Assembly (NCBI GenBank): GCA_030533445.1 | Contig: CM060081.1 | Span: 795,815 to 859,814 of the forward strand | From: Cyprinodon diabolis | Taxonomy: Eukaryota > Chordata > Actinopteri > Cyprinodontiformes > Cyprinodontidae | Length of the DNA: 64,000 nt | Reading direction: 5' to 3' | In this document: positions 33,210-44,372 of the stretch, piece after piece | Layout of the letters: each line of letters begins with the position of its first letter | How positions within the stretch are numbered: position 1 is the stretch's first letter | Program-made: the position numbers and the translations under genes | The notes under the pieces: generated by a model | Databases searched by the model: none | What the model was told of the DNA's origin: nothing | What the model saw: the letters and a program-made list of their open reading frames with translations, nothing else

Positions 33210-34185
33210 TGCAGCTCCGGTGACCCATAAAACCTCTGCTCGGCCTCTCCAACGACAGTGAACCCCCTCCCCTCCAGCGCTAATGCTAGCAGAGCAATTA
33301 ATTGCCCACAAAAGCACAGACTCACACAAATCTTGTCTGGGGGCTAAGGTTTACGCCCAGTCATCTTTAAAAATCGTAATGACTTACCTCAACGTTGCGA
33401 AAAAATGCCAGATATTTTTCTCTTCAGCGCGACGTCTGGTGGAGGCTGAGGCGGAAGTACAATTGCCGCCAGAACTCTTCAAGAATTTGCATGCGCATAT
33501 TGCTCAATCTAATAAAAAGACTTTGCTTAAAATAAAAAAAATCAGTTTGGTGCCTCGCTGTCAGTTTATATTATAGTAAAGTTAAAAAAAATAGATTCAA
33601 CCATAAACATAACTAAGAAAGTTTAGTTTAATTGAGCAAACTATTTTTTTAATTCGTTGGAATGAAAACAAACACATTAAATGAAAAACAGCTTTGTTTC
33701 ACTTTTTTCAGTGTGTTTTCATCATTTGGTCGCAGATATCTACAGATAATTTGGTGCTTGTTGAGATTTTTAGCCAACTTCGTAGTCTAAAAATGATGAT
33801 AAACTGCAGTTATTTAGGAAATTTAATATTTTAATTTTAAGCTAGTTTTGGATTAATGTTTTTCTAGAATTACATCATAATTAACACCAAAAATCCTCAT
33901 CTGAAAACCTGTTTCTGTTATTAATTATATAATGTTTGGTGTGTTAATACATCTCTTTAAGGAAAGAGGAAGGTTTTCTTTTTTTATCATCCTTTCATTC
34001 TGCAATCAGCGAGAATGTAAGGGATGCTTTAAGGTTTAAACCTTTCAAAACAGAGATTTAGATCATTAGAATATTAACTGGCACTTTTAATTAGTTAAGA
34101 TATTTTTCTTTGTTCCAAACCTGAAAAAAAAAGGGTTTCTGTTTTCCAGTAAAGTGATTTTTACTTTTATTATTAATAATATTCA
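33210..34185. other. Unassigned intergenic DNA
   Basis: AT-rich, no supported gene. A 97-codon open frame (33283-33576) has no recognisable domain. Confidence 0.4.
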
Positions 34186-34189
34186 TTAC

Positions 34190-34516
34190 AATTCAGTTTA
34201 TTTCTATAGCTCCAATTCACATCATGTCATCTCAGGTCACTTTCCAGTTCAACCACATCATCCAGTCAGATTGATTCAAAGTTTTCTGTCTAAGGAAAAC
34301 CAGCTGATTGCATCGACTCATTGACTCTTCAGCAATCCCTCACACTAAGCATGCTTGTAGCGACAGTGGAGAGGAAAAACTCCCTTTGAACAGGAAGAAA
34401 CCTCCAGCAGAACCAGGCTCAGTGTGAGCGGCCATCTGCTGAGGCCCACTGGGGTTCAAGGAGACAGAAGCAGACATAGAAAAAGAAGCATAGATACAAA
34501 AGGCAACTGTAAAAGG
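34190..34516 (-). mobile_element. L2 LINE 3' end fragment, subfamily b
   Basis: Antisense. It begins with the tail side CAATTCAGTTTATTTCTATA and runs to GGCAACTGTAAAAGGTGG. It has the subfamily-b marks TGACTCTTCAGCAATCCCTC and AGACATAGAAAAAGAAGCAT. It is 5'-truncated in LINE terms. Confidence 0.87.
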
Positions 34517-34519
34517 TGG

Positions 34520-35712
34520 TCCAATCGGGGACTTTTTATTTATTATTTTTCTATTTTATTTTTACTTCTGTAACAATGCAACCAGGTCATTTCCAGGCCT
34601 TGTAATTTATTCCCCACTGCTGAGCTTTTGCTGGTCATTTAATCCTGTTGCTCAGCTGTCAGTCAGCAGACCTTCCGTCTCCAATATGGTGCCGTCTACC
34701 TTCTTCATCTTTAAAGCCAGAATTCCTAGCCTTATACGGCAATATTTGGTCGGTAATTATGCAGGTTTCCATTTCTCGGAAGTAGACTTCATGAGGTTTA
34801 TGAGGAACATTCATTGAAGTTAAGGACGTTTGTTGGAACTAATGGGTTGCAGGAAATTAAGATAAATAGGAAAATGTTGCAGCATGAGGAACATTGTTCA
34901 GCTCAGGAAGCTCTCTGCGCTTGCAGACATTACTGAAGTATTTAAGGAAGATTTATCAGTAATTTTAGGTGTCATTTCAGGTTATAAAGGTCTATAATTT
35001 ATCAGCATGTATCTGATTTAGCAGTTGCTGTCATCCGTCAGTAAACAGTTCTACCTTTCTGAAACCTTTCTGATCCTGATTATTATGATTATCATAAAAC
35101 TTCACTGTAAAGAAATAGTTCCATAAACACATTTTGGAATTTTCTCTCGTAGGTTTTAGGTTTACGGTTTATCCCAAACCCAACTTTGAACACCAACTTA
35201 CACGTTTCTTTATAGGGAAGAGTTAGATTTTTTTTAAGTTGTCACAGAGAAATTTAAAGCTTGACAACTTGACATAAGATTACATTCGACAACCTGAAGG
35301 AAGAGGATTTTGTTGCTTCTGATTGTTGCTGTTGGACAGGATGATCCAATTATTAATCTCTAAATATATAGATTATGAGCCCTGGAAGTCACAATAAATA
35401 TGTTTAATTTAAACATATTAAACATTTATTTTTAAATAATTCCTTTGGAATACAAATCCATTAAAATGATCATTTTAATATAAAAGTTAAACCATAGGAA
35501 TAATTTAAAATGCTTCCATGTATAATGAGTCATTTAGGGTGAAGTTTGGGGGCGATGGTGCTTTTTCTGTAGCAGCTCCACTAATGTGGAACAACTTTCC
35601 ATTTCAAATTAAATTATCTTTGCCTAAATCTGTTTGCTTTCTAAACTGTGTGTTTGCGTTTAGTCTGTGATACATTATTTTAAATTCATTTTATTTTACT
35701 ATAGATTTTATT
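34520..35712. other. Unassigned intergenic DNA
   Basis: AT-rich with no classifiable repeat or gene. Confidence 0.4.
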
Positions 35713-36080
35713 AGGGATGCACGATATAATCGGCCCCCTATCGGTATCAGTCTATTTCCATGTGTGACTCCGCCCCCATGAAACCAGCACTGCACCATGC
35801 CGGCAGGTTGTCGTTTCAATGAACGTTGACTGGAAGATGAAAAATACAAACTATATCTGGAAAGGTAAGTAGTTAATTAAAACTGTTAGTAGAAAATAAA
35901 TATCTAAATATTAAGGTAGGATTTAGTTTTATGTATTCATTTCACCCCCCCACCCCCCACCCCCCGGCAGTCATCCACGCAAAACTGGTTCCGTAAGGTG
36001 CTAGAAAAAGTTTTAAAATGGATCTTGAAAGTGCTTGAAAAGTGCTTGATTTTGACTTTGGAAAAGGTGTACGAACCCTG
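35713..36080. mobile_element. Chimera of a hAT terminus and a CAGGGTTCGTAC element
   Basis: Positions 35713-35752 (TAGGGATGCACGATATAATC then GGCCCCCTATCGGTATCAG) are a terminus of the 14041-type hAT element. From about 35750 the sequence becomes the interior of the element seen intact at 45761-46653 (TCTATTTCCATGTGTGACTC) and runs, with an internal deletion, to its right terminus GGTGTACGAACCCTG. The junction has the microhomology CAG. It carries a short start-like frame MPAGCRFNER ending in TGA. Confidence 0.7.
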
Positions 36081-36430
36081 TCAATCCTCGTCATTCTTTT
36101 GCTTTATTTCTCTCCACTATCTCCTAGTTTTTGGTTTGTGAGTTTTTGTGTCTATCAGTTCTGGACCAAGGATTTAGAACTTCTTCTTCTTCGACTCTGG
36201 ATTTTGGTCCACAGCTACATCCACCAACCCTGACACTCACATCCCATTCTTCTTCATTTTTTCCATGTCTCTGACCTGATTACGCTGGTAGGGCAAAAAA
36301 TGCCTGAGAGTCTGAAAGCGCTGGTAAAAAAATTCAGTTATGATCAGATGAAAGCGAAAGCAGCATTCCAGGACAAGCAATCCTACATGTTATTTCTGAG
36401 CCCTGCAAAAACAAATCAGAGATTCACAGA
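36081..36430. other. Unassigned intergenic DNA
   Basis: No feature recognised. TTTGGTTTGTGAGTTTTTGT and neighbouring blocks may be LTR-derived, but this is unsupported. Confidence 0.3.
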
Positions 36431-36435
36431 TGCCA

Positions 36436-36772
36436 TTTTTTTTATTATTATTATTTGATTATTATAATTTTTTTTTTAATATTTAACATATTTTTTTTTT
36501 ATTTTATTATTTTTTATTTAATTTTTTTTGTTGTTATTATTATTATTATTATTATTTTAGTATTATTATTATTTTATGTTTTAATTTTAATTTTTTAGTT
36601 ATTTTATTTTTATAATTTTTTTGTTATTTTTTAATTTTTTTTATTTTTTTTTATTTTAATTTTTTTTAATCTTTTAATTTTTCATTTTATTTTTTAATTA
36701 TTTTTTTTTATTTATTTATTTTTTTATTTTTTATGTATTTATTATTTTTAAAAATTTTTTTTTTTTTTTTTC
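36436..36772. repeat. T-rich low-complexity tract
   Basis: About 340 bp made almost entirely of T and A, mostly T on the plus strand, with short (TTA)n stretches. It is flanked by the near-duplicate CAGATGCCATTTTT at 36428-36441 and 36773-36786, so it may be an insertion or slippage product within that word. Confidence 0.75.
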
Positions 36773-36786
36773 AGATGCCATTTTTA

Positions 36787-38380
36787 GATCACTTAGTTTA
36801 ATGACTGCAGGTTATTGAAATGTCGTGGCATGTTAGGATGTGCTGCTGAAATGATAAATGAGTTAGGGATGATTCTGCAGTCTGTCAGGTGTTAAAACTC
36901 TTTTGGATCGACTTACTGTTACGTGAAGCTCAGGCGAAGAAACAGTTGTTCTCTCACAAGTACACACTTGAGTTGCTACGGCGACAGTGTTTTTTTCCTC
37001 TTACAGCATCTGCCAGCTGAACACACGGATGCACAGCCGTACACACTCAGTACAACAATCGCAGCAGCGCAGAAGGGTCGCCAGGCGAGGGGGGGGGGGC
37101 TGTTTGCCTTTTAAAGGCTGATAAGAGAAACAGCAACTGCTCCACAACAGCCTCGGCCAACTATCAGCCACAAATGATTTAGGTTCAGCTTCCTCATTCC
37201 AGGACCTGGAGCCTGCTGCATCAGATTAAGTCTGTTAATGCACTTCATCAGTACCAATAACGACAGAGGAGCAGCAGTGCTTGTGCGATTACCATTTTAG
37301 AGTCCAATATATTCAAATGGCAGCGTTCCTGCTATGTCTCACTGCGACCTGAAATCACTTTATAATTGATGGATATTTTGTTTTAAATGGAAACAGGCAA
37401 GAAGCTGTGAACCAGCAGAGTTCAGCGGCTCAGGATCCACTGGCAGGAACACCATTAGAATCAGTATCTGTTTATATTGTGATTATCTGACCATAATATT
37501 TTAATAGAGACTTAATGCTTATTATAGAAATGTGCTGAGAAATAAATATAATCATATTAATGCAAAATTCTGTCAGAAGGTTTGCATTTTAAAGGTTCTA
37601 TGTGTGTAAATGTATTATCATGAGGCCTGCAAACGTCACATGCATGAGTGCATGCTTCTTCTCTGCACATGTGGCTTTCTTTTTATTGTCATAAAGCCTC
37701 TTTCCATGTTTGTTGACCTGTTTCTATGTGCGCATGGCAACTTTTATCATTTTAACAATGGAACCAACCACAAAAAGTTAATTCGCTGCGATTTGCTACT
37801 TTCAGGTACACCGCCTCTTACGACACGATTGTTTTCTTTCTGGTTGGGACTAAAACTGTCAGTAAAATCTCTTTGGGCCGATAGCTGTTCTCTACACCTC
37901 ATATCAAACAGCTGTCTCTGACATCGACAGACAGCTGGAAATAGATGGAAAACCGGTGAACTGTAGATGCACAATAATTGGAAATGTCTGATCAGCTACG
38001 ATTCAGCCATACTTTCCTCATGATTGAAGTTCAGATAGCTTAGCTATTTTTTTAGGTCAGCCATTCCCAAAGTTCTGCAGGTTTTAGATTTTCATTAGCT
38101 GATTTTCATTGATTGCTGATTAACAGGCTTTTGCTGATTAAATGTGCTGCAGCACAGAAACCTGTAGAACTTGCAGGACAGCGGCCCTGGAGGACGCACT
38201 TTCAGCATGCCTGTTTTACATCATAAGGCTGCTACTGCTGTCAGAACACATTCCAAGCTGTAACACTAAGAGGGACTGTACACTGAATTCACCTAACAAA
38301 TGTTTAACTCTTTAAGAGAACAGCAATTTCTCTGAAGAAGCTACGCCACTGATGTCACTATCCGGTTTCTAGCGTTAGCT
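36787..38380. other. Unassigned intergenic DNA
   Basis: A G-run lies near 37090-37100. A 103-codon frame at 37610-37921 has no recognisable domain. This is one of the few long stretches here without evident transposon sequence. Confidence 0.4.
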
Positions 38381-38391
38381 CGTTTGAACAT

Positions 38392-38945
38392 GCACAACCA
38401 GAATTACATCCAGGTCCGTCCTGGGATTGGGGCGGATGATGACATCATCTTCCTGCTGCATCGAGCTCTGACTCACCAAGAGAATCCTGGAAGCTCTGTG
38501 AGGATCATGTTCTTTCATTTCTCTTTCAACCCCATCCCGCCAGGACTCAGCTGGAGCTGCCAGGAGTGGACCAGCACATGTCCCAGTGGATTCTGGACTA
38601 CCTCACTGACCGCCCACAGTGTGTGAGGACACAGTGCCGTGGTTTAGATAGGTTGGTCTGCAGTACGGGGGTCCCACAGGGTACTGCACTCTTCACCCTC
38701 TACCCTGCAGACTTCTCCATCAACTCCCCACGCTGCCTCCTCCAGACCTTCTCTGAACTTTCTGCCATAGTTGGCCTCATCACAGGTGGAGACGACTCAG
38801 AGGACAGACAGTGGACCCAGAACTCGGTGGTCTGGTCCCAGCAGAACCACCTTCTGATGAATGCAGGGAAAACCACGGAGCTAGTGGTGGACTTTCACAG
38901 AAGCAGATCCAACCCACTGCCACCGGTGGACATCCGGGGAGAATG
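38392..38945 (+). pseudogene. LINE reverse transcriptase remnant (jockey group)
   Basis: Translation NYIQVRPGIGADDDIIFLLH then SSVRIMFFHF, and in another frame WILDYLTDRPQCVRT, CSTGVPQGT, LVVDFHRSRSNP, follows the palm domain of fish jockey-type reverse transcriptases. Two catalytic sites are lost: the first Asp in the FFDF block is His (FFHF), and the DD of the FADD/FSDD box reads FSEL. A frameshift lies near 38570. It is joined directly to SINE-like sequence at 38951. Confidence 0.75.
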
Positions 38946-38950
38946 CCACT

Positions 38951-39100
38951 CTCAGTCCCTGAGCATGACCCTTAACCCCACACTGCTCCCTGGGCGCCGC
39001 ACAATGGCAGCTCCCCAAGGGGAGGGGTTAAATGCAGAGGGTGATTGTCATTGCTCTGTACTTGTGACAGTGGAATGACAATAAAGTTAAATTCAATTCT
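38951..39100 (+). mobile_element. SINE 3' part, truncated
   Basis: CCCTGAGCATGACCCTTAAC to CCCCAAGGGGAGGGGTTAAA matches the body of the SINE at 19165-19396. The tRNA-like head with the polymerase III boxes is missing. The tail contains GACAATAAAGTTAAATTC. Direct fusion to the LINE remnant suggests a chimeric insertion or later deletion. Confidence 0.75.
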
Positions 39101-39463
39101 ATAAAAACAGAAATTTAGACCTAGAGAACTGTTATTGTCATTCTGTTTACACAGAGTGTATAGAGAACGAAATTTCATTTAGTAAAGCTTTCCAGGCAGT
39201 AAAGGAACATTTCCATTAAATAATGGCCTCTTGTGCGCTGCTGTGACTTCACGGGCTAGCATTGCATTGTGGGGAATGTAGTGTTGGTGCGGCAGCAATA
39301 CTGCATTCCCAGGGGAAATCATGATGATATTTTCTTTTCTTTTCTTTTTATTTGTCGTTCTTTGCATGTTTGGATTGTTTTGGTTTTAGGTTTTCCGTCT
39401 TTAACAATCCAAGCTGGGATGAAGTCAGTTGTCCAAGGAGGCGGAGTGCACTGCTGCTGCGCG
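39101..39463. other. Unassigned intergenic DNA
   Basis: No supported feature. Confidence 0.35.
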
Positions 39464-39790
39464 CAGGTGTCAGCAGAGGCTGATTGAAGCCAAAATAAAA
39501 GGAGCCTGGATGGAGGGAGGGGTGGAGCTAATCCTGCAGGTAAGAGACGGTAACGCTGCTGAGCGAGGGGCAGGAGGGATCCGTACGATACTCTGATGAA
39601 GACGAAGCGCTACTTACAGGCACACAGACCTCTGCCCTGACTGTGCCGTCTGTCCACCTCCCGGTAATCTGTGCCTGGCGTGCGTCGTGTCAGCAGCGTG
39701 TCCGTCACCATCACCTGCAGGATCAGCTCCGCCCCTCCCTCCATCCAGGCTCCTTTTATTTTGGCTTCAATCAGCGTCTGCTGACACCTG
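39464..39790. repeat. Long inverted repeat, 78-bp arms, 171-bp loop
   Basis: Left arm 39464-39541 (CAGGTGTCAGCAGAGGCTGA onwards) and right arm 39713-39790 (ending TCAGCGTCTGCTGACACCTG) are complementary at about 75 of 78 positions. The loop is GC-rich and unique here. There is no open frame and no clear flanking duplication, so it may be a MITE with long arms or a local inverted duplication. Confidence 0.85.
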
Positions 39791-39837
39791 TAGTCTGAAG
39801 TCTTTTTGATTCTTCTGTCCTGAGATAGAATGAGCTG

Positions 39838-39916
39838 AACAGAGATAGAATGAAGCAGAATGATGAAAAAGGGGTCTCTATGTCCTCCAGCAGTCTAAGC
39901 CTATAGCAGCAGAACT
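39838..39916 (-). mobile_element. L2 LINE fragment
   Basis: GAGATAGAATGAAGCAGAAT to CCTATAGCAGCAGAACTAT matches 7337-7412 of the large L2 copy, close to its frame end. It is isolated from the 40096 fragment by unrelated DNA. Confidence 0.75.
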
Positions 39917-40095
39917 ATGCTGTCCAAAGTTTCTACTTGCAGTTTTCTTTCAGAAATCTGTTAAAAGGCTGCATGTGGCTTTTTCCTTCTACTTCTGAAT
40001 GATGCACTACTTTGATTTACATAAGAATCACATTTTATTGGAGGTCTCTATAAAAGGAGCTGCTAATGTGGCTTCCTATCTTATTATCTGACATC

Positions 40096-40350
40096 CTGTT
40101 CCAATTCAATTCAATTCAATTCAGTTTATTTATATAGCGCCAAATTCACAACACATGTCATCTCAAGGCACTTTACAGTTCAACCAGATCATACAGTCAA
40201 ATTGATACAAAGTTTTCTATCTAAGGAAAACCAGTTGATTGCATTGACTCATTGACTCAAATACAATCCCTCACACTAAGCATGCTTGTAGCGACAGTGG
40301 AGAGGAAAAACTCCCTTTTAACAGGAAGAAACCTCCAGCAGAACCAGCTC
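40096..40350 (-). mobile_element. L2 LINE 3' end fragment, subfamily a
   Basis: Antisense. The (ATTCA)n tail is at 40103-40122, and the body is like 6717-6955 with the same TGACTCAAATACAATCCCTC, so it is the same subfamily as the large copy. It ends at CCAGCAGAACCAG. Confidence 0.87.
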
Positions 40351-41100
40351 CAGTGTTTTTGTGTTTTCCTTCATGATCTGCCTGTCTTTTATGGATCCAG
40401 ACACCACCTCATGTTCACAGGAGAGTTTTCCTTGAATGGCTCTGCAGCGCACTTCCCTTCACACTTGAGCTTTTTGCTTCTCTCTCTGTTAATGCGGCAC
40501 ATTGGCCTAGATCTGTGAATAACCCATAGATCAGCCAGAGCCGCGTGTTATCTTCAGGCTATGTGACTGAGCTGGGAGGGGGAACAAGGTGATTAAAGCG
40601 GCTAAAAGGAGCTGAGCTGTTCGTCTGTCAGCCGCGGAAGCTGAATATGGGAAGGCAGGAATTTTCACATGGAGAGAAATACCTCTTGCTTCTTTGGTTA
40701 TTAGATCTAAAATGTCTAGATTTCATGTACAGCCTAAATGCTGGGTTTTAGTGAGGTACACCAAAGAGTTTGCTGTCATAAAAATCTCTACAGTAACCTG
40801 CAAAAATGTTCACACCCTTTTAACTTTTTCACCTGTTTCTGTGATATTGGGCTGAAGACTAACAAAATATAAACGTTAATTAGGAAGTATGAGACTTAAA
40901 TCTTATTTAATGACCAAGTAGGTGCATGCAAGATGTTTGACCTTACTCTGTTCTCAGTGAAGACAATCTTCATACATATTATTAAAAAGGAAAGCAATTA
41001 AAATATTAATTTTATAAATATGGGTGGATGAAATGGACACATTGGTGGAAATAAGCTTAGTTTCAATTTACTCTGTTAAAGGCTTTATTTACCATATAGG
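40351..41100. other. Unassigned DNA, part likely old DNA transposon
   Basis: The block CCTGCAAAAATGTTCACACC (about 40798-40817) followed by TTTAACTTTTTCACCTG resembles the ends of widespread fish DNA transposons. Nothing coding is recognisable. Confidence 0.35.
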
Positions 41101-41104
41101 GTCA

Positions 41105-41333
41105 ATAGGATCCAATTGATCATAATATTCTTTTAGAAAGACTTGAACATTTTGTTGGAATTAAAGGAACAGCTCTAGACTGGTTTAAATCCTATCTATC
41201 TCATCGAATTCAGTTTGTTCACGTTAATGATAAATCTTCCTCATGCTGAAAGGTTACCTGTGGAGTAACACAGGGATCAGTGCTAGGACAAACTCTCTTT
41301 ACTTTATACATGCTCCCAATTGGTAGAGTTATT
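41105..41333 (+). pseudogene. L2 reverse transcriptase fragment, part 1
   Basis: Sense-strand L2 sequence encoding [20 protein letters not shown] then SYLSHRIQFVHVND, with an internal TGA after SSS, and GVTQGSVLG where GVPQGSVLG is normal. It continues after an insertion at 41334-41684. Confidence 0.85.
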
Positions 41334-41692
41334 CAGTGTATTCTCAATATGAGTTCGTACGAAATCGTACGAAAAGTTATGCACCGTAATTTCGTACATT
41401 TTGGACGTTTTTTTCGTGGTATGCGCATGCGCATCTGACGCACCATTCACGAATATAGAATATAAATTACAATTAGCCCTAACCCTGACCCTAAGATATA
41501 AAACAGCAAGCAACGTAGTTAGAGACATGAATAAGTGATGATTGCACTGTTTTTCCCAGTTTTACGTCCGTCTGCCAGCGCATGCGCACTGATGTGGTTT
41601 TTTGAGGAAAAACGTCCAAAACGTACGAAATAGTGTGCATAACTTTTCGTACGATTTCATACGCACTGATAATGAGAATATGTTGAGTTATT
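41326..41692. mobile_element. Fold-back element inserted in the L2 fragment
   Basis: The octamer gagttatt is repeated exactly at 41326-41333 and 41685-41692, and the L2 sequence is continuous when the insert is removed (compare 8310-8330). The 351-bp insert has arms containing TTCGTACGAAATCGTACGAA and its near complement TTTTCGTACGATTTCATACG, plus a second inverted pair TGCGCATGCGCA and GCGCATGCGCAC. The 8-bp duplication fits a hAT-like mechanism. There is no coding capacity. Confidence 0.8.
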
Positions 41693-41875
41693 AGACAGCA
41701 TGGGATTAATGTCCACTGTTATGCTGATGATACCCAGCTATATCTGTCTATAATCCAGATGAAGCTAACCCATTACATAGATTACAGGCATGTCTGAAGA
41801 CATAAAAACCTGGATGACTCTTAACTTTCTGCTTCTGAATGCAGACAAAACAGAAGTTATAGTCTTTGGAGCACT
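41685..41875 (+). pseudogene. L2 reverse transcriptase fragment, part 2
   Basis: Continues the L2 frame region: [11 protein letters not shown] (catalytic box intact), [30 protein letters not shown]. It stops at GTCTTTGGA near 41871. It resembles 8198 and 7443 of the large copy across the junction where that copy is frameshifted. Confidence 0.85.
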
Positions 41876-42122
41876 GAAAACAACAACTACACTTAAAAAT
41901 ATGGAATTAAGGGTGGTGTCCTGGGAAAAAAGTATTCAACTATTGATGGATTTCACTCAGTCGGCACATTTGTTCATATCTTTGGAAAGAAAGAACAGTT
42001 CATCATACGGCCCTTATGGCAGCATTCTGCTCTGTTCTGATCTGGGCAGCGTTTGTTCCTCCTTACTTACAATAATGGAAAGTAGTCAGAGTTAAAACCA
42101 ATTACAGATACTTTGGTTAAAC

Positions 42123-42730
42123 AGTAACATACGGAAGAGGATTAGTGCCAGTGGAAAAAAAAAAGTTAACAGATTTTTACATTTTACTTTTTTCTCAGAA
42201 TTCTGACTGAATTCTGAAAATAAAAAAGTCAGAATTCTGAGAAAAAAATCAGAATTCTGAGAAAAAAAGTCAGAATTCTGAGATTATTCTGACTTTAATC
42301 TCAGAATTCTGATTTTAATCTCAGAATTCTGACTTTTTCTCAGAATTCTGACTTTTTTTCTCAGAATTCTGATTTTAATCTCAGAATTCTGACTTTTTTC
42401 TCAGAATTCTCAGAATTCTGAGAAAAAGGTCAGAATTCTGAGATTAAAATCAGAATTCTGAGATTAAAATCAGAATTCTCAGAAAAAAGTCAGAATTCTG
42501 AGATTAAAATCAGAATTCTGAGATTAAAGTCAGAATTCTGAGATTAAAATCAGAATTCTGAGATTAAAATCAGAATTCTCAGAAAAAAGTCAGAATTCTG
42601 AGATTAAAGTCAGAATTCTGAGATTAAAATCAGAATTCTGACTTTTTTCCCATGTTAAACTGAAATAAAATTTTTAAATCAGTTAACTTTTTTTTTTTTC
42701 AGTGGCCCTAATCCTCTTCCGTAGTAAAAT
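42123..42730. mobile_element. EcoRI-palindrome fold-back element, copy 5
   Basis: TACGGAAGAGGATTAGTGCC (42130) to GGCCCTAATCCTCTTCCGTA (42724). Flanks agtaacat (42123-42130) and agtaaaat (42723-42730) match at 7 of 8. The core is about 22 palindromic units in two opposite halves meeting near 42405 (TCTCAGAATTCTCAGAATTC), so linker orientation switches from TTTTTT to AAAAAA at the centre. Confidence 0.87.
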
Positions 42731-43010
42731 GTTATGAATAAACCTGAGAAAGAATCTGGTTTGTTAAGGGAAGAAGCTATGTCTGGTCTACAAACATCCT
42801 CCTGCAGAGAATTGTGTGGCCTTAAAAGTGAAACAGACTGAGTGAAAACTTTTATAGTGAGTAAATGGGATAAATTTATATATAATAGAAGAGAAATAAA
42901 AATTTTCCGACAACAGGTGGGTTAATCATGTCAGTTTTAAGGCCGTATTCAGAACAGCCTTTGAGAAGTTGCTGCATCCCAGCTTATGAGGGGAATATGA
43001 TGACTAATGG
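42731..43010. other. Unassigned intergenic DNA
   Basis: No feature recognised. Confidence 0.35.
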
Positions 43011-43802
43011 ATGAGCAGTAGAGACTGACATGGGAGTGGATTTTCACTCCTGTCCCGTCCCACTCCCACAGAAAAAAATTGTGTCCCGTCCCGATCCGGG
43101 CCAGAGTAGAAATCTAAATCCTGTCCCGTCCAACTCCTGGTGAAATTACTCCCACTCCCATCCCGCTCCCATTCAGAATGACTCCCGCTCCCGCACCACT
43201 CCCATGCTCTGTTCGAAAACCTAGGGCGCGTCCTTAGAAGGCCAGATTCGAAGTACGATTACGTCATAGTGCGGCGCTGAGGTCTGGTCGGATTCCAAGA
43301 GTCCTCGTTATGCGGCCTTAAAATGCGTCCTTCTTTTTGCCCGATTTGAAGGACGGGTGTCGATGTATCCTCGCTATCCTTGGTTTACCCAGGATTCATT
43401 GCGAGACCAAGCAAGCCGTGATCAGAGGAAAGGTTACTTGGCGCCGAACAGTGGTGAAAATTGGAAGTTCAGTTTAATATAATCCAGTCAGTGAATAGTT
43501 CCGTCTGAAATGAATGAAAATAGTAGTTTTAATGGTTATAGAGTCAGATATGTGGCGGTAATGTTTGATTTATCTAAAGGTTTTTATCTGTTACTGATTA
43601 AATGAGTTTGGCTGTAATTTAAGGACAGATTCTAATATATCTGCTGGGTGGGGACTATAAATCTGATACTTTTATCTTTTTATTGCTGTTTTGCACAATA
43701 GACTTAACTAAGATTTTTTTCTTGTTTAATATTAGAGATTTTGCAGATATGTTTTTAATGCATACATTGTTTAGATTTACTTATATCTTTCTACCCCTTT
43801 TA

Positions 43803-44060
43803 TAGAATAGAATAGAAAATCCCTTTATCGTCCCACAATGGGCAAATTTACAGCAGCAGAAAGATTATTGAAAATGGTCACACAAATGTGGACCTTAGAA
43901 AAATGTATAAGAATAACATAATAGGGAAGAGTTTAAATATAAACAATAAAATTCTGTAAAGTGTTTTAACAATATAAAACTGGAGAATTAATAACCAACA
44001 TGCAGCTATGGACATTTTTACAGTAATTTGAAAATAGCAGCAACATCAGAGACGTGCAGA
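43803..44060 (-). mobile_element. LINE 3' end, inner layer of the nest
   Basis: Antisense copy of the 22440-22735 LINE tail: starts with (TAGAA)n, then CCCACAATGGGCAAATTTAC, and extends through TTTTAACAATATAAAACTGG. Its left limit is the short tandem tail; the right limit is approximate. Confidence 0.8.
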
Positions 44061-44372
44061 ATGACAGCAGCAGGTTATTTAACTGACTAAGGTTTCTATC
44101 ATTACATTTGATTTGATTGGTTCCTGCTCCCGCTGGTTGGAACCTTTATTCCACTCTGGATTCTCATCAGTCTTTGTTCACTTTACAATAAAAAAGAAAT
44201 AAATAAACAAACAGTTTTGGAAACTTCGGTTTTCATTCTTTTCCTGCTTTGTGTGTCAACTTTCGCGGTTGCTAAGCAACAGACCTTACGGCGATAAAAC
44301 CCGCTGAAGGGTAGACCTGGTCGAATTCACAGCCAAAACTCTTCCGGTCTCCTTATTTTCACGGACTTCAAA

